In this document: in pieces, positions 10,162 to 20,026 of the stretch
Position numbering within the stretch: the first letter of the stretch is position 1
How the letters are laid out: each line of letters opens with the position of its first letter
Origin: Botryosphaeria dothidea
Lineage: Eukaryota; Ascomycota; Dothideomycetes; Botryosphaeriales; Botryosphaeriaceae
NCBI GenBank assembly: GCA_011503125.2
Contig: WWBZ02000051.1
Span: forward strand, 3,720,001 to 3,784,000
Direction: 5' to 3'
DNA length: 64,000 bases
Notes under the pieces: generated by a model
What the model was told of the DNA's origin: nothing
Seen by the model: only the letters and a program-made list of their open reading frames with translations
The model's database searches: none
Made by a program: the position numbers and the translations under genes

Positions 10162-10561
10162 GACATTCTGGTGCCTGGTTCCTGGTGGAAGGTTTCTCGA
10201 ACGGCGCGGTTACTCGCATGAGGTGTTGCGTGACGGCATTGCGGACCGTCGGAAGGACAGGATGTTTCCAAATTGCATGGGCAGAGAGTATATTGAATCT
10301 CGCGACGAAACAGGCGACTAGTTCGTCCCATTCTGGCGCGCGAGAACAGGTGGACGGTGGGTACTCTGCTGAGAAGGTCTGTTTCGACTCAGGGGCGAGG
10401 GCGGCGATTGGCGGACGGGGGAAATTGGGGAGCAGGCGAGGGGTGAAGAAAGAGATGCTAGTATGGCTGGCGGCGGGGCGGGTTGCCGGTGCAGAAGACT
10501 CCGTGTCGCTGCCTTGGGCCTAGCGAGGGGAACAGCTTCCGGCCGGTCCTCAGAGCCGCCC

Positions 10562-10587
10562 CACACACACACACACACACACACACA
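10562..10587. repeat. (CA)13 microsatellite
   Basis: Uninterrupted CA dinucleotide repeat about 470 bp upstream of the cellobiohydrolase start codon. Likely length-polymorphic. Confidence 0.9.
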
Positions 10588-10774
10588 TCACCACCGCCCT
10601 CTCGCCACCGCGCAAGACCTCGCCTGCAGAACAGCCGCCCAGCCCGCGCTGCACTGCAGACTCCACTGCCACTCGTATCCCGGCGACATCACGCGGAGCC
10701 CCAGCGTCGCCCAGGCCGGAAGAAGACGGCGCCTCCGCCCCCAACGGGCCCTGTCAGGCCACGGTGGTGGTCCA

Positions 10775-10781
10775 TTTAGCC
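10775..10781 (-). promoter_or_regulatory. Candidate XlnR/Xyr1-type activator site
   Basis: GGCTAAA on the minus strand, the classic binding motif of the fungal (hemi)cellulase activator, about 690 bp upstream of the GH7 ATG. GTGGGG, which fits the CreA repressor consensus SYGGRG, lies just beside it at about 10786-10791. Both are short and can occur by chance. Confidence 0.3.
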
Positions 10782-11145
10782 TTCTGTGGGGAAACGGTGC
10801 TGACAGCGATCCGTCCCGAAATCCCCGCCAGCATCTAGATTTACCCGCCCAGGGACGACTGCACGTGTTCCTGCATTTAACCGTGCGTGCAGCTCGCCAA
10901 TCTTTTTAAACTCGCCCGGCAATGATTGTCAGGATCAACACTCAACCTGAAGCACCTGCGCTGTGGGGAAAACGGCGCCTTCATTTACGCGCCAGAAACG
11001 GGAAATGTTTCGATCATCATGCCGAGTTTATGATAACATCACTTGGATATCAGGACATGCTATTGGAAGGACAAGAAAGCGCCATGCAAACAAGAAATGC
11101 TAGATAACAACGCGGTCCATCAACGCCTTCGACGTTTACACCCGC

Positions 11146-13761
11146 CTAGTCGACAATGTCGTCGAATGCCTGCAACAACCGCCGTTTCTCCTTGGCTTCC
11201 TGTTCAGCCGCGCCGGCGTTCAGTGCCTCGTCGGATGAGCCTGGAATCGTGAAGTGGACAAGAATGCTTTCGGCACGAAAAAGCGTAGCGCGATAGCCCA
11301 GCATGGTCTGCCAGGCCTCATACTCGTCGCTGTCCTTGTCGGTGGCAAACAGCTCTGCATTCTCGAGGGCCCACATGGCAATCTGATAGTCGCTCGCTGC
11401 AGCTTGGGCCAGCGTCTCCTTCGTCTCATACAGCTTGGCCTGCTTGGCAATCTTCACAAGGGTGGGACGGTGTTGCCCTACGTACTCGAAAACGGTCAAA
11501 GAGGGACTGCAAGAGCACACATTCTTGAAGTCATCTCCAGCGCGGCGACTTTCAGCGTCATCGGTTGAGCCAAGGTGGGCTAGCTCCTCAACGCTCATGT
11601 CCTCCTCGAACTCGCCATTGAGAATGCTGCCAAGCAGTGCCTCGGTCGAACGCCCCTCTTTATCAGCCGCACGGTCCGTCATGGGCTTGGTGTACTTCCG
11701 GATGTGGTCCTTGACGACTTTCTCGTACCAGTTCCGCATCCGAATCCAGCGCTCCACCATCCCACGGATCTCCTCTCCGGAAGGGTCGTTCCGTGCGGGC
11801 AGGTCCATCAAGAACGCCAAAAGCTTGGCCTGGCACAAGACAATGGTATCCCGCGCAAACCAGACATGCTCAGCCATCCTGTTCTCCCGCCAGTCTTTCA
11901 ATCCGGGCAGCACCCACTCCGCTATGCGCAGAGCAACCTTATCAACGGCATCGTTGTTGGACCCATCCAGCTTCGTCCAGAACGTCTCGAGCGTCTCAGG
12001 TATGATGGCGCTCAGATACTCCATGTTCGCGCCAGCCTGGCCGTCGAGCACATCGCCGAGGTGTTTCTTCGCCTTGTGGAACTTGACGAGCCATGTGCTG
12101 GCGGTATCGAGCATCCTAGCAATATTTGGGCTGTGAACGCCCTTGAGATCGCTGTACAGCGCCATTCGTCGCAGGATGGTCAGATCAGTCTTCTTGTCCA
12201 AGCCTTCCATGATGACCGCTGCCCCATGCGAGAAGGGGAGTTCGTCACACAGGATGTTGCGCACAGTGAGAACATTCTCCACGTGCATGAACCTGCTGTG
12301 CGCAACTCTCGCCAACGCTGAGCGTGCATTGCGAAGGCGATGGCTGTATAGGGCCTTCGGGTTGAGGAGTGACACAAGGGTGTGGATGTACGGCGGATAA
12401 TAGTTGCATACCGCGCTGAGGACGAGGTGAAATTGCACATGCTGCACAATCTGGACATCGCTTTCATCCTCGTCATATTCCTTTAGGATTCTGATGCAGT
12501 CAAGCACGGCCTCAGCCCTGTCAGCTCCGCCAAGATGCTGGGCTAAAGCGCCAAACTGATCCCGGAATTCTACAGAGTCCGCATCGAAGTCCTCATCCTC
12601 CCTAAGAAGCTCTGCATGACGATTGGCCACAAACGAGACAACCCTCTCCATCGTCACGGAATGCCAGGCAGAGAATTGAATCATGGCAGCCTGAAGGGCC
12701 GGGAGGACGGTGCTCGCCGGTGGAACACCATTGCGATTCGACTCATTGTGCAAGAGGAGAATGCTGTTCCTCAGTTGGTGGACCATCCTGCCCATGTACG
12801 GGATGCACGGCAGCATGAAGTGATGCCACTTACCTCCTCCAGGGCGAGTAGGATTGAACCGACCAACAGTCGCCTCAACGCTGAACGGCGTGATATTGTT
12901 ATAGATGTGCTCGTACGCCGCCGGGACTCTGCGATCCGCCGTCTCCGCGTCCTGCAATGCCTCGGCAACCGCCCTCGCGCCACCGTCATCGATCTCCGCA
13001 TACACCGCCTGCAGGTCCTTCAGCACCCGCGGATACAGACTCGTGCTCAACACCCTACTCTTCTCCACCAGCGGCCCCAACCTCTCAAACCACGCTGCCG
13101 GCAGCGGCTGCAGCTCGCCGTCATCCCGATCCGGCTCGTCCAAGCCGAAATCCACGAACGACTGCACAACCCGCGCGATCCGGTCCTCCTCGCAATTACC
13201 GGGCAGCTCCCCCCTCCACCTCCGATACTCCGCCCGCAACCCATCCCGCCGCCGCACCAGCCGCGCCCTGGCCCGCAGCATCTCGACCAGCCGCCGCGGC
13301 GCGCCCCGCCGCGCCGCCCGCGCCGCCGTCCGCACCAGCCACCGCCGCCCCCACGCCCTCTCCGCGAACTCGCCCGCCACCATCTCCACCACCCGCGGAT
13401 GCGTCGCCCGCATCTCCTCCACGCACCGCTCCAGCTCCAGCGCCCCCACGAACCCGGCGTTGCGCACCTCGTACAGCCGCATGTGCAGCGCGCGCAGGGT
13501 GGCGTTGGTCTGGCGCTCGCGCGCGCGCCGCAGCGCCGTTGCGCGGCCGAGCCCTCGTTGCGCGTATGCGTGCGCCAGCGCGATCGTGGCGGGCTGCAGG
13601 CCGGAAGGGTGGATGGGCCTGCTGTTTCGGGGGGCGGCGGCGCGGCGGCGTGGGGCGGAGGGGGTGGTCCTGTTGGGGCGGCCGTCGGGGCGCCTCCGTT
13701 GGTGGGTTGTGTTGGCCAGCATCGGCATGAGGGTTGTGTAATCGTCACTGTTGGTGGACAT
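11146..13761 (-). CDS. Unknown helical protein, single exon (871 aa)
   Basis: ATG at 13761 (MSTNSDDYTTLMP), no intron needed. Residues 1-75 are basic and disordered (Arg/Pro/Ala). Residues 80-220 are strongly Arg/Ala-rich amphipathic helices, from the most GC-rich DNA of the window. From about residue 270 on, the protein is mixed helical with conserved-looking aromatic clusters (KWHHFMLPCIPYMGRMVHQ, SAWHSVTMERVVSF, NYYPPYIHTLVSLLNP). No catalytic motif, membrane span or signal peptide. The C-terminal end (EQEAKEKRRLLQAFDDIVD) may be a coiled coil. I recognise no family. Size, helical make-up and genomic setting resemble the DUF6604-like protein at 36.6 kb only in a general way. Confidence 0.75.
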   Translation of the reverse strand: MSTNSDDYTTLMPMLANTTHQRRRPDGRPNRTTPSAPRRRAAAPRNSRPIHPSGLQPATIALAHAYAQRGLGRATALRRARERQTNATLRALHMRLYEVRNAGFVGALELERCVEEMRATHPRVVEMVAGEFAERAWGRRWLVRTAARAARRGAPRRLVEMLRARARLVRRRDGLRAEYRRWRGELPGNCEEDRIARVVQSFVDFGLDEPDRDDGELQPLPAAWFERLGPLVEKSRVLSTSLYPRVLKDLQAVYAEIDDGGARAVAEALQDAETADRRVPAAYEHIYNNITPFSVEATVGRFNPTRPGGGKWHHFMLPCIPYMGRMVHQLRNSILLLHNESNRNGVPPASTVLPALQAAMIQFSAWHSVTMERVVSFVANRHAELLREDEDFDADSVEFRDQFGALAQHLGGADRAEAVLDCIRILKEYDEDESDVQIVQHVQFHLVLSAVCNYYPPYIHTLVSLLNPKALYSHRLRNARSALARVAHSRFMHVENVLTVRNILCDELPFSHGAAVIMEGLDKKTDLTILRRMALYSDLKGVHSPNIARMLDTASTWLVKFHKAKKHLGDVLDGQAGANMEYLSAIIPETLETFWTKLDGSNNDAVDKVALRIAEWVLPGLKDWRENRMAEHVWFARDTIVLCQAKLLAFLMDLPARNDPSGEEIRGMVERWIRMRNWYEKVVKDHIRKYTKPMTDRAADKEGRSTEALLGSILNGEFEEDMSVEELAHLGSTDDAESRRAGDDFKNVCSCSPSLTVFEYVGQHRPTLVKIAKQAKLYETKETLAQAAASDYQIAMWALENAELFATDKDSDEYEAWQTMLGYRATLFRAESILVHFTIPGSSDEALNAGAAEQEAKEKRRLLQAFDDIVD

Positions 13762-16700
13762 GGGGTCTGTGGCCTCGTTGAATGTCGGAAGGGTACGGTA
13801 AAGGGAAGGTATGTTCTGGTTGAGAATCGCAACGTCGAGGAGGTTCGTAGTTTGTATATCTCGCGGTTGTGGTTTCTGGACATTGGAAATCTGCAGGAGG
13901 TAGGTAAGTGGAGTGCTTAATCTGCTCGCTGTTGGTAGATGTTCTCATTGTTGATGCATTGTGTAAAGCGGTGCAGCTCAAACAATGCAATTGTGAACTG
14001 TGGTGTTGAACAAGGCTGCCGGAAAGTCAGCGGCGGTGGCTTAGTAAGAACTTTGTCGAAATATCTACGAGCTTGATTTCGAAGATGCTGCGATAATACA
14101 ATAAAACCCATAGACAATGCAAAAGCTGCTGAGGATTGAGGTGTACAATATTTTCACTGCACGCGGTAATGGTGACGAAGATCACAACACCCACATGGTT
14201 TACCTCGGCAAGATATTCAGTTCCACCTTGAGGGTGCGTTGAAAGATGACTTTGCCTGATCAGACTGATATAAGCCGATACATGGGTCAGGGTCTTGATT
14301 GAAGTGCAGTGTTGAGAGGTATTTTCTTTGTCCCAAACGTCAAGGTCACCCATGCGGCGAACACACTCTGAGTGTGGACATCTTTCAGGAGCGGCGCACA
14401 CCTGATACATCGTCCACGCAGCCCATGGAAGGAATAAAAACGTTGTGCTGTGGCTGCAGTAAAAGCATGCTCGGGCTGTGAATGTGCCAGTGGGATGAGC
14501 GCCAGGTTCCTCGGAGGTTCTCGATGCTCATCGCATGACTGTTAGTGGCATTCATAAAGACGCACTGAAGGCAGCAGCTGCACGTCATTCACTAGTGCCA
14601 GCATGTGACTCTAGAAGATCTGCAAGAGGTGACTAAGCTGCTGACCTCGCGGCTCTGTTTCGCGCGGGGGTTTTCTTGTACCAGCCTCCCAAAGAGTGAA
14701 AGTGACCCACATCAACAGCACCATAACGGCTTAGTGCTGCCGATCTGTGCAGATTGTTGTGCATATGCCCTAGGCAACACCCCTGCTGCCCTGTCAACGG
14801 CACACGTGCGCCCTCCGGCCCCTGCTGTCGAGGCTTTTAAATACCGCTCGACTCCTCGACCCAGACACTTTTTCTTCTTCTTCAACTCTCTATTGCCCTT
14901 TGGCTTTGATATAGATGCAGTGGTGTTCTTTCACAGAGTGATTCCTGTGAAGGGCTCCTACGGGGGCTCACTGAATCTCTTCTTTTTGGACCCTTACCTG
15001 GGGGCGCTGAGCTCCGCTCATCTTCCAAGTCACAGTGTCGCCAGTATTGCACTGCCTCTGGCTGACGCGAACCACATGGTTGTCTTTTTCGTTGAATGCC
15101 TGGTCAAGTACTGGGCTTTGAGGAAGAAGTCTTTTTTCCTTTGGAGTTGAGCTTGAGGTTCACGACGTGTACAGACGCTGTCCACACGCGTCACCGGTGT
15201 TGATACTCCTTGATACCAACGTCTCTTGGTGTTACACAGGCCCTCGCGAACGCTGTCGCTGTTCCTTTTGCTGTTCACAGCTGCCGCGGCATCACAAATA
15301 CGCTTCTGGTGTTGTCACTTGCGCCCGCCCCTACCATCACTGCTTCATCACCCCATTCCGTTTGTTTCGAAGATCTTTTTCTGCGTCTCCCGCTTTGCGC
15401 TATCAATAGCATCCCGCTCTGACGATCTAGTGGCTCACATTTTCGAGCTACCCCTCAACAGCCCGCCGCCCGCCGCCCGCATCCATGGTGGTCACAATGG
15501 CCACGTCCTGCACGCGTTGCCAGCTCCCTGTTCAGCCAGGATTCGCTACAATGAGAACTCTTATGATTATCACTAAGAGCTAGAGCAAAGCGCATTCAGC
15601 ACAACATGACGCACATCCACGATCGCGCGCCGCATGAACTGTCGGCGTCACTCAGCGCAACTTTGCGGCTGAGTGATGGGCTGACCATGGCAGCAGAACC
15701 GAAGACATCTCTTCTCGCCCCGCTATCAACACCTACCACATCTTTCTTCCACTCTCAACTCCGGAACAGCTCCATATACCTCCTCATCTTCCAAGAGGCT
15801 GCCTCGCTACTTGAGCCTAGAGGCCAGCGGCGGCTTGCGAAGGGGTCAACGGCGGCTTGCGAGAGAGCCGCCAAACGTCTCGCACACACATCAGCATTGA
15901 TCCAAGTCTACTGCACGTTGAACCCAGTTGCGACGGTCCTATCCAAACTGCAAGGATTCTTCCTTATGAATCTAGCAACCAGTGATAGCCCTTGCAGATG
16001 GACAGAGGCTTTAGAAGTAGCACAACCGTCACGGGCTCGTTGTTTAACACCACACCTCTCATTCTAGGGGCGCGATTCTCCACATGAACTTCGCAACTAC
16101 ATATTGGTAACTTGTAACGGGGGTGGGAAGGGAAAGCTGAGACATGTTGCTCCGCGTTGTGGATTCAGGTTGCAATTGGCGATGGGCAAAGGGAAGCAAG
16201 AGACAAGCGTGCGCTGTTGGCAAACGAACTGCAACAGCAAGATGCGGAGATGGTCATGCAGCGCCTCAGCGCTGTTGACCGCTCGGATGGCATGGTCCTG
16301 ACATTCATTCAGTGTGTTCTGCTGTTGGAAATTGAGTTGTTTTGATTATTATCTGGATTGATGGCATGTCTTATGAGAGGGGTATGAGAGGGTGCCTGCT
16401 ATATAGATTATTTGACGCTAAACCTAATTCGGAGCATTCTGAGACGATATTTCCAACATCTGCCCAGGGCGGTTGACTAATAACTTGATCAGCATCATGA
16501 GAAATAGTCATGACCAGCAGCTCAGACAGTTCATGAAACGATGGATGGGAGACAAAATCCCGAAGAATACGCAGCCTGCTGTCTTGGATTCGGTTTGCAG
16601 TAGCTGTGGTGTGAGACAAAGGATGCAAGGTTCACTAGAACCCTTTTCTCCATCGTGTCTCAGGCCCTATTGTTCGCTTCTTTCAGCTGGTTCACGCCGG

Positions 16701-16824
16701 CAGGGAAGCTCTGTTGGGTCATTGTATCCACACAGATTGACTGTCGCCTGAGATAAGAGTCTTGTCTCGCGTCTTTCCGTGACCCTACCATCCTGTTTGT
16801 TCTCTTGCTGATATCTAATCAGTG
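13762..16824. other. Long gene-poor region
   Basis: No open frame with domain, start context and plausible splicing. At about 14835-14895 there is a promoter-like arrangement (TTTTAAATAC followed by a CT-rich tract ending in CTTCTTCTTC), but the frames behind it are short and broken. Around 15500 a 28-codon frame (MATSCTRCQLPVQ) is too short to call. A transcribed non-coding RNA or long 5' leader cannot be excluded. Confidence 0.4.
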
Positions 16825-17571
16825 ATGGCAACACTTCCAGAAGACGTTCAACAGCATTGTATCAGCATGGCGCCCTTCTCTGCCTTCCGTCCAGGCCTTG
16901 ACAAGCCAACGAGTGCGCACCGGCTGCAGCCCCGCTTCCAAAACTTGTCGGAACCCGCTTATGGAGCACTGTACTGGTTCGCCATCCCATTCGGCGTCAT
17001 AATCTTCCTCTTCCTTACGTTCTACACTTGTGCGAACATCCGGTACTGGCATGATGATCAGATCGAGCCTCCGTCGTGGAAACCAGTCGTCTTGCTGTCC
17101 AAATACTTGGCCCACAGAACCCAGAAATTCTTCAAAAGCATACGTCGTCGGATTTCTGAGTTGGGCCTCAAGGCAATCCGCGGGAAGCCCAAGCTCATAC
17201 ACAAGCGGTTCGTGATATCGAGCGAGGAGACAATTGAAGCGCCAAGTAGGGCGCACCTACGTATCGAAGAGACCACTCACCGCGATAGCTACATCTCCGC
17301 ATATGATTTGAAGGGAGAGATAATACGTCGTGCCCAACGGAAGAAGGAAGGAGAGTCGAGCACCAGTGAAAATGCCGTGCTCGCAAGACATTCTGACCAT
17401 TTCACGGACGATTACACAGAAGATTTGAACTTCGAGATTGGCTCGGATACATCATCTCCGCGTTCATCCACGGAGTGTGCGGAGGTGTATTTGTATGGCG
17501 GCATCCGCCTGGCTCAGATACCGCCTATTCAGAGCCCAAAGCCAGCTCTCACAACATTGGAGGAATGGTGA
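16825..17571 (+). CDS. Single-pass membrane protein (248 aa)
   Basis: ATG at 16825 (MATLPEDVQQ). Residues about 47-70 form one membrane span (YGALYWFAIPFGVIIFLFLTF), followed by basic residues and a cytosolic-looking domain of about 175 residues rich in Arg/Lys and then in Ser/Glu (KFFKSIRRRISELGLKAIRG; SSENAVLARHSDHFTDDYTE). No signal peptide is apparent, so the span may act as an anchor. No family recognised. The frame is uninterrupted and isolated between two gene-poor stretches. Confidence 0.5.
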   Translation: MATLPEDVQQHCISMAPFSAFRPGLDKPTSAHRLQPRFQNLSEPAYGALYWFAIPFGVIIFLFLTFYTCANIRYWHDDQIEPPSWKPVVLLSKYLAHRTQKFFKSIRRRISELGLKAIRGKPKLIHKRFVISSEETIEAPSRAHLRIEETTHRDSYISAYDLKGEIIRRAQRKKEGESSTSENAVLARHSDHFTDDYTEDLNFEIGSDTSSPRSSTECAEVYLYGGIRLAQIPPIQSPKPALTTLEEW

Positions 17572-18034
17572 AGTCACATGTGCCACTTCCCAACATGCAC
17601 ATGTGGGAGGATGGTGTGGAGTTTCGGTATGTACAGGCGTAACACTCTTGCACTTCTCACCCTCAGTGTTTGCATGTAAGTACATTAATCAGTAGCATTT
17701 AGCAAATTGATATGCTCGAACATAATTTATTATGAGTGATCTCCGCAGCTTCAGTGAATGTGAGCATCGAGATGTATCCGATGTGAATCGCTCATTGTGT
17801 ATCACTAATGCAATGTGAGCCTGCATCTCGGGGACATATGATTGCTCAATTCTTTCATTTGTTTGTCGAACACACCAGTCCCGGGAATCATGTGATTTAC
17901 ACCTTTACCAGGTGACAGTGCTGGAGCTTTCCTGCAGGCTCTATCTTCTCCTTGGGCTTTATCTTTCCTCCAGGTCTCCCATACACTAAACACCATCTCC
18001 ACTGACATTATTCAACATCATCCCGCATCGTACC
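17572..18034. other. Intergenic
   Basis: AT-rich spacer; the last 60 bases before the next ATG are CT-rich (CTTCTCCTTGGGC, TTTCCTCCAGGTCTCC), like a fungal core promoter/leader. No gene supported. Confidence 0.45.
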
Positions 18035-18256
18035 ATGGATCTCATCATCGCCGCAATAATTATCCACATTCTCAAGATTATCGGCTTCCTTCTGAACCTC
18101 ATGATTCTCTTTATCCAAGCCTGGTACTTTATTCTGGCGTTCGCAAGGCTGTCGAAAGGCCAAGCGAGGCACAGGGCCTCCGATGACCCCGAAGCGATAC
18201 CTCTACATAGGCGCAGGACACGAGATGGCAGATCCACTCGCTGGTCTCCATACTAA
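18035..18256 (+). CDS. Small hydrophobic membrane protein (73 aa)
   Basis: ATG at 18035 in the strong context TACCATGG. Residues 2-42 are an almost continuous hydrophobic stretch (LIIAAIIIHILKIIGFLLNL, then MILFIQAWYFILAFARL), long enough for two closely spaced spans or one long hairpin, followed by a basic, polar tail (HRRRTRDGRSTRW). No family recognised. Comparable in size and plan to the small membrane proteins at 1.2-3.3 kb. Confidence 0.5.
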   Translation: MDLIIAAIIIHILKIIGFLLNLMILFIQAWYFILAFARLSKGQARHRASDDPEAIPLHRRRTRDGRSTRWSPY

Positions 18257-18797
18257 CATGCGGGTATTTCAGGCCGGCTGTGCGATGATTCCAACCACTA
18301 ATCTCGTATTGATAGTGGATCTGAACTGGATATTCTCATCATCGAAGCGTCGTCATGCTCAAAGTATGCATGCACATCAAGAGAGGCGTTATTTAAGTTA
18401 CTTTGAAATAATGATTGTTGCTGGAAATGAGAAAAAACGGCTCCCTCGTTTGCTTTTTCCTACGGGTAGAGTCAGCCACAGCCCCCGTCTGGAAAGGTGG
18501 ATAATTACTCTCCTCGGACTGAAGTGACATCTTTCTTTGTCTCAACATGGGTTTCAAGTCACAGGTATGAAGAGTAATCAAGAGGAGAATAGAAACTGTC
18601 GACTCAGGATACCAAAACATTGCATTGTTCCCTCTCAACCCCACTGCGTGCTTAGATAAAGCTTTATAGCACAAGAGCCAAATCCACATCTGCTACTCCC
18701 GCTACATGCCCCCTACACAACAACAACCTTTTGAGCCCCTCTCTCAATAGAGATTCCACTAAAAATTCCGCAACCAACCTCTCCCAACACCACCATC
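18257..18797. other. Intergenic
   Basis: Mostly AT-rich; only short frames. The stretch just upstream of 18798 (CTCCCAACACCACCATC) is a typical leader sequence. No gene supported. Confidence 0.45.
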
Positions 18798-19625
18798 ATG
18801 GACGACAACAACATCAACAACAACCCCCCACCCCCACCCAAGACCCCCCGCACCACCCTCAAACCCTCCAAACGCACCCTCCACCACCGCGCCCTCACCC
18901 TCGCCACCCTCGAAGGACACGAACCCGCCATCCCCGCAACCGCCACGCCCCCGCCCACCTACGACGCCTTCGTCGCCGACGCCCGCCGCCGCAAGCGCGC
19001 CATCCCGCGCCTCTTCCCCGAAGTCCTGCTCCAGCCCGACGGCGCGCCGCCGCTGCACATCGACCGGCACTTCTTGGCGCAGGACCGCCGGAGGAGGATC
19101 AAGGAAGGATCGGACGTGTTGGGGCCGCAAAGTCGCGGGCGCGGTGGGGACGAGAACGAAGACGAGGACGACGGAGACGTGGGGTTCGCACCGGTGGCCC
19201 GGGGGAGGCAGCCGGCGGAGGAGGTGGGGGACGAGGAGCGCGGAGGCGCGGTTGAGCCTGGTTTGGTGTCGTCGGAGGAGGAGGAGGAGGAGGGGAGGGC
19301 GAGCGGACTGCGCCGCGCGAAGAGGCTGCCGCTGCCGCTGGAGCCGCTGGACGCGGTCGAGGAGGGCGAGGACGCTTGCACGGAGCGCGAAGGCGTGGCC
19401 GGCCGTGCTGGTCAGGTGTCGTTCCCTGGCCTCCCGCCGCCGCCGGGCCCGCCGCCGCAGAGGCTCCTCCCGCATACGCCGGTAGGGGCGCTGTCGATCG
19501 GGTTCTGGGAGGGCGAGGACGGGGATGCGTTTGGAGACAGTAACGCTGGCAGGTCATTTCCGGCAGGCGTTCATGGCTATGCTGCGTCCTCTGTTCAGCG
19601 CAGGGTGAGAGTGGACACTGGGTAA
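18798..19625 (+). CDS. Low-complexity nuclear-type protein of unknown function (275 aa)
   Basis: ATG at 18798 (MDDNNINNNPPPPP). Basic N-terminus with Pro/Thr/Lys/Arg (KTPRTTLKPSKRTLHHRAL), a compact segment near residues 50-95 (YDAFVADARRRKRAIPRLFP), then acidic runs (SSEEEEEEG, DENEDEDDGDV) and a Pro-rich end (LPPPPGPPPQR). The RRRKR cluster could be a nuclear localisation signal. Single exon, very GC-rich. Other frames over this DNA are also open and low-complexity, which lowers confidence. No family recognised. Confidence 0.5.
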   Translation: MDDNNINNNPPPPPKTPRTTLKPSKRTLHHRALTLATLEGHEPAIPATATPPPTYDAFVADARRRKRAIPRLFPEVLLQPDGAPPLHIDRHFLAQDRRRRIKEGSDVLGPQSRGRGGDENEDEDDGDVGFAPVARGRQPAEEVGDEERGGAVEPGLVSSEEEEEEGRASGLRRAKRLPLPLEPLDAVEEGEDACTEREGVAGRAGQVSFPGLPPPPGPPPQRLLPHTPVGALSIGFWEGEDGDAFGDSNAGRSFPAGVHGYAASSVQRRVRVDTG

Positions 19626-20026
19626 TGCGAGTCTGACCGCGGTCCCGTCAGGACATAGACTCCGAAGAACGAGGAGAACTAGAGCACTGGAGATTATACA
19701 GAAGGCTGCACGGAAGAAGATGGTAGATGCTAGTTGGAAAGGGAAAGGGCACCGGGGGAGGAGACACTGCAGTCAAGACCCAGCGGCAATACTGCAAGCA
19801 GTAAAGAAATAAAGTATCAAAACTCCAACTTGAGGACATGAGCTGTTGTAAGGATGACGATTTATCGAAAAGAGTGACTGACCAAGAGATGAATGAGTGA
19901 CAGGTAATTCAAGATGGCAACGAACGGAAATTTAAGCTGACATATCCAAAGCTAGGTAGCACCCAACATACTATCTTCATACCTCTCCAATGCTGAATGA
20001 GAGATGCCAACACATCAAACCATCCC
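19626..20026. other. Intergenic between convergent genes
   Basis: AT-rich shared 3' flank of the genes at 18798 (plus) and 20027 (minus). No gene supported. Confidence 0.55.

Noticed and set aside
12616..13920. 434-codon plus-strand frame opposite the 871-aa gene
   Set aside because: His/Pro/Arg low-complexity shadow in GC-rich DNA.
14605..15150. 181-codon frame in the gene-poor region
   Set aside because: Random composition, begins outside the promoter-like element and has no domain or splice support.
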